Assembly (NCBI GenBank): GCA_963750935.1
Contig: CAVVSR010000009.1
Coordinates: 682,001 to 746,000 of the forward strand
From: JACCXG01 sp963750935
GTDB taxonomy: Bacteria > Acidobacteriota > Vicinamibacteria > Vicinamibacterales > 2-12-FULL-66-21
Reading direction: 5' to 3'
DNA length: 64,000 nt
The position numbers and the translations under genes are program-made. How positions within the stretch are numbered: the first letter of the stretch is position 1; each line of letters begins with the position of its first letter. The notes under the pieces were generated by a model, which saw only the letters and a program-made list of their open reading frames with translations, was not told the DNA's origin and made no database searches. This document shows, piece after piece, positions 50,696 to 59,988 of the stretch.

Positions 50696-52403
50696 ACCGT
50701 ACTTTTCCACCAACGACTGTGTAGCGCACTTCCGCTGACGGAATCTCCGCGTCCGGCACCGTCAGAATGTCCTTCGAGAGCACGACCATGTCGGCGTACT
50801 TGCCGGCCTTGAGCGAGCCGCGCGTCGTTTCTTCGAAGGCGGCGAAGGCCGCGTTGAGCGTGTACGACTTGAGCGCGTCGACGCGGCTCATGCGCTGATC
50901 GGCGTAGAACACCGAGCCGTCGGCCAGCATCCGGGTCACCGTCGCGTAATAGCTCGCGATCGGGTCGACGTCCTCGACGGGCGCGTCGGTGCCGTTGGAG
51001 ACGACGGCCCCTGACTGCATCAGCTTCTGCCAGACATACGCCCCTTCTTCGGCGCGGCGGGCGCCGAGCCGGGCGATGACGTAGGGCGCGTCCGACGTGC
51101 AGTGCACGCCCTGCATCGACGCGATCACGCCGAGCTGCCCGAACCGCGGGATGTCCGAGGGGTGCAGGTGCTGCGCGTGCTCGACGCGCCACCGCAGCGC
51201 CTTGCCGTCGCGGCCCTTGAACGCCTCCTCGAAGATGTTCAGCGTCTCCCGGTTGGCGCGGTCGCCGATGGCGTGGACGCAGAGCTGATAGCCGTGCTCG
51301 AGCGCCAGCCTGGCGGTCTCGCGGATCTCGTCCACCGTCGTCGTGTTGTGACCGGTGTCTCCCGGCTTGTCGGCGTAGGGCTCGAGCAGCCACGCGCCGC
51401 GCGGACCGAGCGCGCCGTCGATCGAGCGCTTGATGCCGCGCACGGTCAGGAAGCCGTCGCCGTAGTCCACGGTGCGGTATTTCGCGAGGTTGGCCGCGAG
51501 CGACTTGTTGTCGACGCGCAGCATGATCCAGAGCCGGTTGTTGATGCGGCCCTCGTCGATCATCTTCTTCATCAGATCGACGTCGGCGAAGCTGGAGCCG
51601 GCGTCCTGGAACGACGTCACGCCCTTCGCGAGCACCTCCTGCGAGGCGAGCTCGAGCACGCGGCGGGCCCGGGCCGCGGCCTCCGCCGGCGTCAACGGCG
51701 GCTCCCCGGCACCGCGACGGATCAGCCGCGACGCGGTCTCGCGAAACGCGCCGATCGGATTGCCCGCGGCGTCCTTGAGGACGTCGCCGCCGGCCGGGTT
51801 CGGCGTCGATCCCATCACGTCCGACAACTGCATCGCCTTGGCATTGGCGAACGTCGCATGGCCGCTGGCATGCGTCAGCAGCACCGGGTTGTCGGGCGAC
51901 ACGCGGCTCAGGCTGTCGTGGGTGGGGAATCCCTCGACGTTCGGCGTCGGCTTGGCGGTCCACTTCTCCTGGTGCCAGCCGCGCCCGTAGATCCACTGGC
52001 CCGGCTTGGCCTGCTTCACCGCCTGCTCCACCATCGCCACGATCTCGTCCCAGCTCTTCGCCTTCATCAGGTTCAGCTGCAGCTGACCCTGGCCGACGCC
52101 GGTGAAGTGACCGTGCCCTTCGATGAACCCCGGGATCACCAGCTGGCCCTGCAGGTCGATGACCTGGGTCTTCGGCCCGATGAGCCGCGCGATCTCCGCG
52201 GAGCTGCCAACCGCGACGATGCGGCTGCCGCGCGAGGCGATGGCCTGCGCGTCGGCCGGAGTCTCGAGGGTCACCACCTTGCCGTTGGTCAGCACGAGAT
52301 CGGCGGGCGGTTCGGCCTGCGGCGGCGGCGCGACGCGCGCGGCGGCGGCGAGGGACGCGGTGACGAGCGCCAGCAGGAAGAGGACGCTGAATCGACGAAT
52401 CAC
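50685..52403 (-). CDS. Exported YtcJ-like amidohydrolase (amidohydrolase family 3)
   Basis: 572 residues from the GTG at 52403. AAGGAG lies 6 nt upstream and the codons start a signal peptide (VIRRFSVLFLLALVTASLAA), so this is a separate gene even though the sequence as given reads through from the amidohydrolase upstream. It is a metal-dependent hydrolase with a TIM barrel. Metal ligands are expected in IPGFIEGHGHFTG, the carboxylated-lysine/histidine region, CVHAIGDRANRETL, RVEHAQHLHPSD and SNGTDAPVEDVDP. Family members act on N-acyl amines or related amides; the substrate is unknown. The C-terminal strand (VRYTVVGGKVRFKK) closes the small beta-domain, and its stop lies in a heptad array. 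Confidence 0.87.
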   Translation of the reverse strand: MIRRFSVLFLLALVTASLAAAARVAPPPQAEPPADLVLTNGKVVTLETPADAQAIASRGSRIVAVGSSAEIARLIGPKTQVIDLQGQLVIPGFIEGHGHFTGVGQGQLQLNLMKAKSWDEIVAMVEQAVKQAKPGQWIYGRGWHQEKWTAKPTPNVEGFPTHDSLSRVSPDNPVLLTHASGHATFANAKAMQLSDVMGSTPNPAGGDVLKDAAGNPIGAFRETASRLIRRGAGEPPLTPAEAAARARRVLELASQEVLAKGVTSFQDAGSSFADVDLMKKMIDEGRINNRLWIMLRVDNKSLAANLAKYRTVDYGDGFLTVRGIKRSIDGALGPRGAWLLEPYADKPGDTGHNTTTVDEIRETARLALEHGYQLCVHAIGDRANRETLNIFEEAFKGRDGKALRWRVEHAQHLHPSDIPRFGQLGVIASMQGVHCTSDAPYVIARLGARRAEEGAYVWQKLMQSGAVVSNGTDAPVEDVDPIASYYATVTRMLADGSVFYADQRMSRVDALKSYTLNAAFAAFEETTRGSLKAGKYADMVVLSKDILTVPDAEIPSAEVRYTVVGGKVRFKK

Positions 52404-53327
52404 GAAGGCTCCTTCGGTGCGTGAACGGGCGATCGGGAACAGCCGCTGGAAGTTGTCCGCGAAGATCTTCTGCTGGACCTCGGGGGTGGCGCCGATCTCC
52501 TCCAGGGCCGCGCGCTGCTGCTGGAAGATCGCCTGCTGCCAGCCTCTCGGGAAGAACGACGAGTCGGTCCCGAACAACAACCGCTCCGGACCCACCACGT
52601 CGAGGGCCTGGCGAAACGCGCCCGCGAGCGTCAGGCCATGGTGGTACTTGATCCAGGCGTTCGAGCTCGACGTGTCGAGATGAATGTTCGGGCACTGATC
52701 GGCCGCCATCAGGGCTTCGCGGAAGAAGCCGGCGCCGAAGTGCGGAATGATGACAGGCACGCGCGGAAACCGCGCCGCGACGGCGGCGAGCGCCAGCGGG
52801 TCGCCGAGCCGCAGGTCGAACGCCGACGGCAGTCCCAGCTTCTTGCGGACGCCCACCGTCAGCACGCCGCAATGCACGAACACGGCGGCGCCGCGCGACG
52901 ACGCCGACTCGAACGTCGCCACCACGCGCTCATCGTCCAGGCGGTACTGATGCATCGCCGGAAACAGACACACCGCGCGCAGCTTCCACTCGTCGAGCGC
53001 GCGCGACAGCCGCTCGGCCGCGTCCGCCGCCGCGGGATTGAGCATGAAGAAGCCGACGAACCGCGACGGATGCCTGGCGACCGCGGTGGCGACCGACTCC
53101 TCGTCCCCCGGGATGCTCGCGATCACCGCCGCGCGCGCCACATTCTGCCGATCGAGCTCGGCGACCCAGCGGTCGGCGAGCGCGTCCGGGGCGCCCGGCG
53201 CCTCCCACCCGAGCAATGCCGCCGCCGCGTTTGCCCGATCGGTCTCGGCCAGATCGCGCCGGTCCTTCGTGAGGATCTCGAGGAAGCGTGAGGAGAAGAA
53301 GTGACAGTGGGCGTCGCAAAGGGTCAC
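52400..53327 (-). CDS. Amidohydrolase family 2 (TIM-barrel, metal-dependent) with one apparent frameshift
   Basis: 308 residues after correction. The N-terminal metal motif is DAHCHFF, followed by AVFVHCGVLTVG, VIIPHFGAGFF and the C-terminal aspartate motif LLFGTDSSFFP. These are typical of the ACMSD/uracil-hydrolase-like decarboxylase and hydrolase group. No signal peptide, so cytoplasmic. As given, the frame runs on into the next protein. An extra base in the GGG at 52427-52429 explains this: removing it ends the protein as FPIAVHAPKEPS with a TGA overlapping the GTG of the next gene, and gives exactly 309 codons. The two hydrolases are therefore translationally coupled and may act in one pathway. 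Confidence 0.85.
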
Positions 53328-53361
53328 GGGGGGATCTTCTGAAACGGATCACCGAACGGTG

Positions 53362-54042
53362 TCACCCCGCGAACTTATACCCCAGCCCGTGGACCGTGAG
53401 GATGAACTGGGGGTGGCGCGGCGTCGGCTCGATCTTCTGGCGCAGCCAGGCGACGTGCACGTCGACGGTGCGGGTGGACGGCATCGCGTTGTAGCCCCAC
53501 ACCTCGTTGAGCAGCTCTTCGCGGGTGAGCGTGGCGCCGCGATGCTCGATGAAGTAGCGCAGCAGCTGGAACTCGCGCGCTGACAGCTCGAGCGGCGCGC
53601 CGGCGCGGACGACCTCGGCGCGGCGGAAGTCGATGCGCACGTCCCCGAACTGGTAGCCGTCGGCGGGATGCGGCGTGACCGGGGCGCGGCGCAGCTTGGC
53701 TTCGATGCGCGCGAGGAGCTCGACCATCTCGAACGGCTTGGTGACGTAGTCGTCGGCGCCGAGCTTGAGGCCGACGACCTTGTCCACGACCTGGCCGCTG
53801 GCGGTCAGCATGATCACCGGCGTCTCGATGCCGCGTCGGCGCAGGTCCCGGAGCACGTCGAAGCCGTTCTTGCGCGGCAGCATGACGTCGAGCAGGACCA
53901 GGTCGAAGCCTTCCGACGCGGCGCGCTCCAGCGCGCTCTCGCCGTCGCTGCTGGTCTCGACGGCGTAGCCTTCGCGCGCGAGCCGATCGGTGAGCGTCAA
54001 GACCAGGCCCGGTTCGTCCTCGACGAGCAGCAGGCGCTTCAC
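53362..54042 (-). CDS. OmpR-family response regulator
   Basis: 226 residues from the GTG at 54042, which overlaps the stop of the kinase gene (GTGA). The receiver domain has the acidic pair in VEDE, phospho-acceptor Asp52 (LVLLDVMLP) and Lys102 (YVTKPFE). The C-terminal OmpR-type winged helix (about 130-226) contains LSAREFQLLRYFIEHRG and TVDVHVAWLRQKIE and ends GLGYKFAG. It is the cognate partner of the kinase encoded immediately upstream. Targets are unknown; the divergent LolA-like/receptor genes beyond the kinase are candidates. Confidence 0.95.
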   Translation of the reverse strand: MKRLLLVEDEPGLVLTLTDRLAREGYAVETSSDGESALERAASEGFDLVLLDVMLPRKNGFDVLRDLRRRGIETPVIMLTASGQVVDKVVGLKLGADDYVTKPFEMVELLARIEAKLRRAPVTPHPADGYQFGDVRIDFRRAEVVRAGAPLELSAREFQLLRYFIEHRGATLTREELLNEVWGYNAMPSTRTVDVHVAWLRQKIEPTPRHPQFILTVHGLGYKFAG

Positions 54043-56024
54043 GTGAAGCGCGGCGCTTCGGCCGCGTGCGGATCCGGGCCGGGAACCGGCTCCGGATCTG
54101 CCGCCGGCAGCTGGACGATGAACTCGCTGCCCTGGCCGGGCGCGCTCTTGACCTCGATCCGGCCGCCGTGTGCCTCGACGATGCGGTGGACCAGGCTCAG
54201 GCCGAGGCCGGCGCCCTGAATCTGGGCCGCGACGACCTCGGCGGCGCGGTAGAACGGCTCGAAGATGCGCGTCTGCTCCGAGGCCGCGATGCCGAGCCCG
54301 CGATCGGCGACGCTGATGCGGACCTGGTCGCCGGCGTGCGTCGCGCGCACGCCAATCCATCGACCCTCGGCGCCGTACTTGATGGCGTTGCCGACGAGGT
54401 TCTGCAGGACGCGGCGCAGTGCGGGTTCATCGCCACGCACCGGCGGCAGATCCTGCGGGATGGCCACCTCGACCTCGATGCGCCCGCCCTCGAGCAGTGC
54501 GGCCGACGCGGCGAGCACCTGATCGACGAGCGCGGACACGTTCACCGGCCGCGGCTCGAAGCGCCGCTGCCCCGACTGGATCCCGGCGAACTCGAGAATC
54601 TGTTCGACCATCTCCGACAGGCGGCGGCCTTCGCTGCGCACCAGCTCGCCGTACTTGCGGATCTGCCCGGCGTCGCCGACCACGCCGTCGGCGAGATTGT
54701 CGCCCGCGGACCGGATCACCGCGAGCGGCGTGCGCAGCTCGTGCGACACCGCGGCGACGAACTCCATCTGCTGCCGCGCCACTTCCTGCGAGCGTCGCGC
54801 CGACAGCACCAGCAGGGCCATGCTGGCGCCGAGCACCGCCAGGATGCTCGAGCTGACGAACAGGTTCCGTCGTCGCGTGGTGTTCACCGCCGCGTCGAGC
54901 GATCCGGACGGATGCTTCACCAGCAGGCGCCACTTCGCCTGGCTCGCGTTGTTGCGCATCGCGCCGGCCACGGACGTGACCACGGCGCGGCCACGCACGG
55001 ACTGGGCCTGGTCCACGAAGATCGAGAGCGGGGGCGCCTCACGGACCACCACGCGCGCGTCGGCGGGCTGGCTGGTGTCCTCGCGCCACCCTGCCGGGGG
55101 CGGCACCCGCGTGAACGCGGTGACCGTGTGCGCGCCGTCGGGGGCCGTCAGCGCCATGGTGAACCGCCGGATGTCGGCGGCCATCTGCGCAAACTCCTGC
55201 GTGCGCACCTGAAACAGATCCGCGGTCGCGTCGACGGCCGCATCCGGCTTCGGCTCGAAGCCGTCGGCCGATCGATAGACCACGCCGCGGCCCGCGGTGT
55301 TCACCACCGCGAGGTCGTAGTCGACGCCGCCGACGTCGCGCAGGTGCTGCTGCGCCAGCGACGGCAGCAGCTCGCGCGCCAGATAGTCGCGATCGAGCAT
55401 CAGCACCGTGTACGACAACCTTGGCGCGAACCTGAGCGTCGAGTGCGCGCTCGATCCGTTCAACATCATCAGCGGCATCGGCACCACCAGCGCCGGCACC
55501 TCGTCCCAGAGCGGCGACACCATCATCCGAACCAGGAAGGTGCCGCTGGCCTCGGGCTTTCCGGGCGTGGGCTGGGATCCTTTCGTGATCTGGGTGCGGA
55601 GCTCGGCGAGCGCCTCCGGCCAGTCGACCGGCTCGACGAATCGCGTCGAGGGGTTGAAGCGCCGCAGGACGAACGAGCCATCGGCCTCGCCGGCGGCGAC
55701 GTAGTAGTCCTTGATCAGCCGCGGGAAGCGCGACGTCGCCTGCCACCGATCGTAGCGAGTCGCAAAACGGCTCGCGAGATTGTCGCCCGCGGGACTCGCC
55801 TCGAGCGGCGGCTCGAGCTGAAAGAGCATGTAGGCGGCGGTGAGCTCCTTGTCGAAGTCGGAGGCGAACGTCGCTGCGCGCGCGCGCAGCGTCGACTGCC
55901 GGCTGTCGCGTTCGGCGTCGCTGATGCGTCCCAGCCACCGGTACTGCAGCGTGGCGAGCAGCGCCATCAGCCCGATCAGGGCGGCGCCGATCACGAACAT
56001 CGGCGGCCGGAATCGACCTCGCAT
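54039..56024 (-). CDS. Membrane sensor histidine kinase
   Basis: 661 residues, ATG at 56024. Membrane segment 1 is at about 10-27 (MFVIGAALIGLMALLATL) and segment 2 at about 390-410. The large ~360-residue periplasmic sensor between them matches no domain I recognise. HisKA has phospho-acceptor His428 (AVSHELRTPLAVI). HATPase motifs are QNLVGNAIKYG, DRGLGI and GAGLGLSLV. A Pro-rich tail (PEPVPGPDP) ends at the overlap with the response regulator. TAGACT lies 6 nt before the ATG and there is no Shine-Dalgarno, so translation may be leaderless. The signal sensed is unknown. Confidence 0.93.
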   Translation of the reverse strand: MRGRFRPPMFVIGAALIGLMALLATLQYRWLGRISDAERDSRQSTLRARAATFASDFDKELTAAYMLFQLEPPLEASPAGDNLASRFATRYDRWQATSRFPRLIKDYYVAAGEADGSFVLRRFNPSTRFVEPVDWPEALAELRTQITKGSQPTPGKPEASGTFLVRMMVSPLWDEVPALVVPMPLMMLNGSSAHSTLRFAPRLSYTVLMLDRDYLARELLPSLAQQHLRDVGGVDYDLAVVNTAGRGVVYRSADGFEPKPDAAVDATADLFQVRTQEFAQMAADIRRFTMALTAPDGAHTVTAFTRVPPPAGWREDTSQPADARVVVREAPPLSIFVDQAQSVRGRAVVTSVAGAMRNNASQAKWRLLVKHPSGSLDAAVNTTRRRNLFVSSSILAVLGASMALLVLSARRSQEVARQQMEFVAAVSHELRTPLAVIRSAGDNLADGVVGDAGQIRKYGELVRSEGRRLSEMVEQILEFAGIQSGQRRFEPRPVNVSALVDQVLAASAALLEGGRIEVEVAIPQDLPPVRGDEPALRRVLQNLVGNAIKYGAEGRWIGVRATHAGDQVRISVADRGLGIAASEQTRIFEPFYRAAEVVAAQIQGAGLGLSLVHRIVEAHGGRIEVKSAPGQGSEFIVQLPAADPEPVPGPDPHAAEAPRFT

Positions 56025-56245
56025 GCGTCGAGTCTAGCACGCGATTTCATTGGGAAATCCGCGTGGTCCGGCAGGTTTTACATCCTTAACCATTTCTTTT
56101 CCCCCACTTAACGACTCGCCTCGTCCGAACCGCGATCATCGAGCGTCTACATCACCACGATCACCGCATCACTGCATTACCACGACCGGGGGCCGACCCC
56201 GGTCGCGGTCGGCGAAGACCGTCATTCAGCTACGAGGTTGTGACC
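56025..56245. promoter_or_regulatory. Divergent control region with a leader hairpin
   Basis: 220 nt between the kinase and the LolA-like gene. A perfect hairpin, GACCGGGG (56184-56191), loop GCCGA, CCCCGGTC (56197-56204), lies about 40 nt before the LolA-like ATG. AT-rich DNA at 56074-56102 may hold the promoter of the rightward operon. No coding sequence. Confidence 0.4.
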
Positions 56246-57238
56246 ATGCGAACTCCACGCGCCTCCACCGCCCTGCTCGCGCTCGCGGTGGCCGCGTCCG
56301 CCGCCGCCCCGATCGCGGCCGAGGACAAGGCCGCCGAGGTACTGACCGCGGCCCGCAAGGCGATCGGCGGCAAGAAGCTCGACACCCTGAAGACCCTCAG
56401 CCTGGACGCGGCGCTGCAGCGCAACATGAACAACGTGCAGCTCAACGCCGACGTCGAGATCCTTCTCGAGCTGCCGGACAAGTACGTCCGCTCGGACGCG
56501 TCGAGCGGAATGATGAACATGACGCTGGCGACCGGCTTCAACGGCGAGAAGCCGATCCGCCCGGCCAACGCGGTGTCGATGGGCGCCGGCGGCGGCATGA
56601 TGATTCGCATGGGCGGCGCCGGGCCGCTCCCGCCAGGCGAGAAGCCGAGCCCCGAAGAACAGGAGCGCATCGACAAGCAGCTGCTGCGCTCGTCGCGCGC
56701 CGACATCTCGCGGCTGATGCTCGGCTGGTTCGCGATGACCCACCCGGCCATCGCCGCCGAATACACCTACGCCGGCGAAGCGGAGTCCCCGGACGGCAAG
56801 GCGCACGTCATCGACGCCAGGAATGCCGACGGCTTCACCGCGCGTCTCTTCATCGACCAGGAAACGCGGCTGCCGCTGATGGTCACCTACCAGGGACCGC
56901 AGCCGCGCGTCATCACCCAGGGCGGACCTCGCCCGGCCGGCGCGCCGGCCGCGGGCGCTGCAGTGCAGCACGGCGGGCAGGAGGTCACGCGCCGCGAGCT
57001 GACCGACGAAGAACGCCAGAAGCTGCGCGCCGACGCGGACCGGCAGATCAAGGAGATGCAGAGCCAGCCGCCGACGATGGTGGAGTTCTCGCTCTATTTC
57101 GAGGACTGGCGCGAGGTCGACGGCGTCAAGTTCCCGCACAAGATCCGCCGCGCCGTCGCCGGCTCCACCAACGAGGAGTGGACGGTCAACAAGGTCAAGG
57201 TCAATCCGAAGATTGACGCGAAGAAGTTCGAAGGCTGA
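56246..57238 (+). CDS. Exported LolA-like protein of unknown function
   Basis: 330 residues from the ATG at 56246; a GTG two codons earlier is too close to the GAGG site. The signal peptide (TALLALAVAASAAAPIAA) implies a periplasmic location. The domain after it (AAEVLTAARKAIGGKKLDTL, then strands with FSLYFEDWREVDGVKFPHKI) has the half-barrel look of the LolA/LppX outer-membrane lipoprotein-sorting fold. A Gly/Met- and Pro-rich insert occurs at about 112-135. It is followed 16 nt later by the TonB-type receptor, so the two are probably one operon. A periplasmic binding or carrier role beside the receptor is inference. Confidence 0.75.
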   Translation: MRTPRASTALLALAVAASAAAPIAAEDKAAEVLTAARKAIGGKKLDTLKTLSLDAALQRNMNNVQLNADVEILLELPDKYVRSDASSGMMNMTLATGFNGEKPIRPANAVSMGAGGGMMIRMGGAGPLPPGEKPSPEEQERIDKQLLRSSRADISRLMLGWFAMTHPAIAAEYTYAGEAESPDGKAHVIDARNADGFTARLFIDQETRLPLMVTYQGPQPRVITQGGPRPAGAPAAGAAVQHGGQEVTRRELTDEERQKLRADADRQIKEMQSQPPTMVEFSLYFEDWREVDGVKFPHKIRRAVAGSTNEEWTVNKVKVNPKIDAKKFEG

Positions 57239-57254
57239 AGGGAGCGGTACTGAC

Positions 57255-59916
57255 GTGACAGGCTCGCGGTTCACCAGCTGGGCGGCGGCGATGCTGCTCC
57301 TGATGGCTCCGGCAACGGCGGCGGCTCAGGCCCGGCCGCAGACGGCCACGCTGCGCGTGGTCGTCAAGGACCCCAGCGGCGCGGTCATTCCCGGCGCGCT
57401 CGTGCAGATCAGGGGCGTCGAGTCGGCCACCCAGGCGATCACCCGCACCGACGTCGTCTCGGACGCGCAGGGCGTGGCGGTGGCCGAGGGGCTGACGCCG
57501 GGACGCTATGCGATCGAGGTGGCGTTTCCGGGCTTCGACACCGCGGCGATTCCGGAGTACCGCGTGCGCGCCGGCGACAGCCGGCGCGAGGTGCCGCTCG
57601 CGATCAAGAAGATCGACGAGAGCGTCGCGGTCGGCCGCGATCCGGCGACGAGCGCCTCCGATCCGAACAGCGATCGGTTCAGCAACGTGCTCACGAAGGA
57701 ACAGATCGACGCGCTGCCTGACGATCCCGAGGAGATGGAGCGGGTGCTCAAGGAGATGGCCGGGCCCGGCGGCACGATCCGAGTCGACGGCTTCCGCGGC
57801 GGCCGGCTCCCGCCCAAGTCGCAGATCCGATCCATCCGCTTCGCCAGCGGCATGTTCGCGGCGGAGAACCACGCCGGCGGGATGACGATGGTGGACATCC
57901 ATACCCAGCCTGGCGCCGGACCGCTGCAGGGCAACATGGACTTCACGTTCCGCGACGACTCGTTGAACGCGCGCAATGCGTTCGTGCAGGAGAAAGGACC
58001 GGAGCGGACCCAGCAGGCGGCGTTCAACATCAGCGGCACGATCCTCAAGGATCGGACGTCGTTCGCGCTGTCGTTCGGCGGGGCCTCGCTCTACGATTCC
58101 GCGAACGTCTTCGCCGCGACCGTCGACGGGACGCGCACCGCGCCGATTCGCCGGCCATCCGACCGCATCAACTTCAACGGCCGTGTGGATCACACGCTCA
58201 CGAAGACCCACACGCTGCGCGGGATGTTCCAGCAGAACACGTCGGACCAGCGGAATCTCGGCGTCGGCTCGTTCGACCTGCCCGAGCGCGCGATTCGGGC
58301 GGACGTCGAGCGAGAGCGTCCTGCGGCTGTCGGAGAGCGGACCGCTGGCGCGGTCGTGGTTCGGCGAATCGCGGCTGCAGATCCGCTGGGCCGACATCGA
58401 GTCGTCGTCCACCGCCGAAGCCGCGACCGTGCGCGTGCTCGACGCGTTCACGTCGGGAGGCGCGCAGCAGGCCGGCGGCCGCGGCGTCACCGAGTTCGAG
58501 TGGGCCACCAACATCGACTACGCCCGCGGCAGGCACGCCATGCGGATGGGCGCGCTGGTCGAAGGCGGATCCTATCGAAGCACCACGCGGACGAACTACC
58601 TGGGCACCTTCACGTTCGCGAGCCTCGCCGACTACGAGGCCGGACGGCCGGCGACGTACAGCCGGCGCGTCGGCGATCCGCTGGTCGAGTACTCGCACGT
58701 GCAGGCCGGGCTGTTCTTCCAGGACGACTGGCGCGCCCGCAAGAACCTGACGCTCAGCGCCGGGGTGCGCCAGGAGTTCCAGACCCACATGAACGACGCG
58801 GTCAACGTCGCGCCACGGGCCGGGCTGACGTGGTCGCCGTTCAAGCACGGCAAGACCACCGTGCGGGCGGGCGGCGGCGTGTTCTACGACTGGCTCGAAG
58901 CCGAGGTCTACGAGCAGATCCTGCGCGTCGACGGGTTCCGCCAGCAGGACCTCGTGGTCCGCAGCCCTGGCTATCCCGACCCCTTCGCCGGCGGCTCGTC
59001 GTCCGAGGTGCTGCCGACCAGCAAGTACCTGCTGTCGGATTCGCTGGTGATGCCCGAACGCAACATGATCAATCTCGGGCTGATGCAGCAGATCACGCCG
59101 ACCTTCGGCGTCAACGTGAACCTGATGCACGTCCGCGGCAGCAACCGCCTGCGCGGCCGCAACGTCAACGCGCCGATCGACGGGGTGCGCCCTGACCAGG
59201 CGTTCGGCAACGTGACGCAGGTCGAGTCGACGGCGCGGATGGAGAACAATCAGCTCTCCGTCGGCCTGAACTTCAACGTGCCGGCGCGGCGGATCATGGT
59301 CTTCGCGAACTACGCGCTGATCGACCAGAAGAACGACGCGGACGGTCCGTTCAGCCTGCCCGCCAACAGCTACGACCTCGCCACGGAATGGGGACCGGCG
59401 GCCGGCCTGCCGCGGCACATCGCCAGCGCCGTGGTCAACCTGCCGCTGTACAAAGGGCTCCGGCTCGGCCTCACCGGCACCGCGAGGTCAGGCAGCCGCT
59501 ACAACATCACCACCGGGCGCGACGACAACGGCGACACCGTGTTCAACGATCGCCCCGAGGGCGTCGGGCGGAACAGCGTCGTCACCAAGGGGATGTGGGA
59601 CGTCGCCGCGCGCGTGAGCTATGCCTTCGGCTTCGGCGAGCGACAGGCCACGGGACCTGGCGCCGGCGGTCCGATGGTCGTCGTCCAGCGCGTGGGTCCC
59701 GGTGGAGGCGGCGCCGGCGACCTGCTCGGCGGCCTGATGGGCGGCGGCGCGGAGAACAAACGGATCCGCATCGAGTTCTATGCCTCGGCGCAGAACCTGT
59801 TCAACACCGTCAACCCGATCGGCTACTCCGGCGTGCTCACCTCGCCGTTCTTCGGTCAGCCCACCGCGGCGATGGCGGGCAGGAGGATGGACGTGGGGAT
59901 GAGGGTGGGCTTCTAG
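57255..59916 (+). CDS. Carboxypeptidase-regulatory-domain / TonB-type outer-membrane receptor (one apparent frameshift)
   Basis: 886 residues after correction. GTG at 57255, 16 nt after the LolA-like gene, starts a signal peptide ending near ATAAAQA. Residues about 30-115 are a CarboxypepD_reg-like Ig-fold domain (LRVVVKDPSGAVIPGALVQI). A plug-like region (about 130-270, VLTKEQIDALPDDPEEMERV, IRVDGFRGGRLPPKSQI) follows, then a large beta-barrel ending in GMRVGF with the C-terminal Phe of outer-membrane barrels. The frame breaks in the GGG at 58297-58299. Removing one G restores AIRRTSSESVLRLSESGPL. This is the OAR-like receptor type that is abundant in Acidobacteria. The ligand is unknown. 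Confidence 0.87.
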
Positions 59917-59918
59917 AG

Positions 59919-59988
59919 CAAAGTACGGAAGTGAAAAGGGAAAAGTCAAAAGGCCTTTTGACTTTCTACTTCTGACTTCTGAACTTGT
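59919..59988. repeat. Class C heptad element, five plus five units with no loop
   Basis: Five units on the left (CAAAGTA, CGGAAGT, GAAAAGG, GAAAAGT, CAAAAGG) and five of opposite polarity on the right. The central 24 nt (59942-59965) are a perfect palindrome with half AAAGTCAAAAGG. It separates two convergent genes and should act as a bidirectional terminator. The TAG stop of the MFS gene (59966-59968) and the codons for DKFRSQK lie in the right half. Confidence 0.88.

Noticed and set aside
50685..53327. A genuine fused double amidohydrolase
   Set aside because: The internal signal peptide, ribosome binding site and GTG, plus exact codon length after one base correction, favour two genes.
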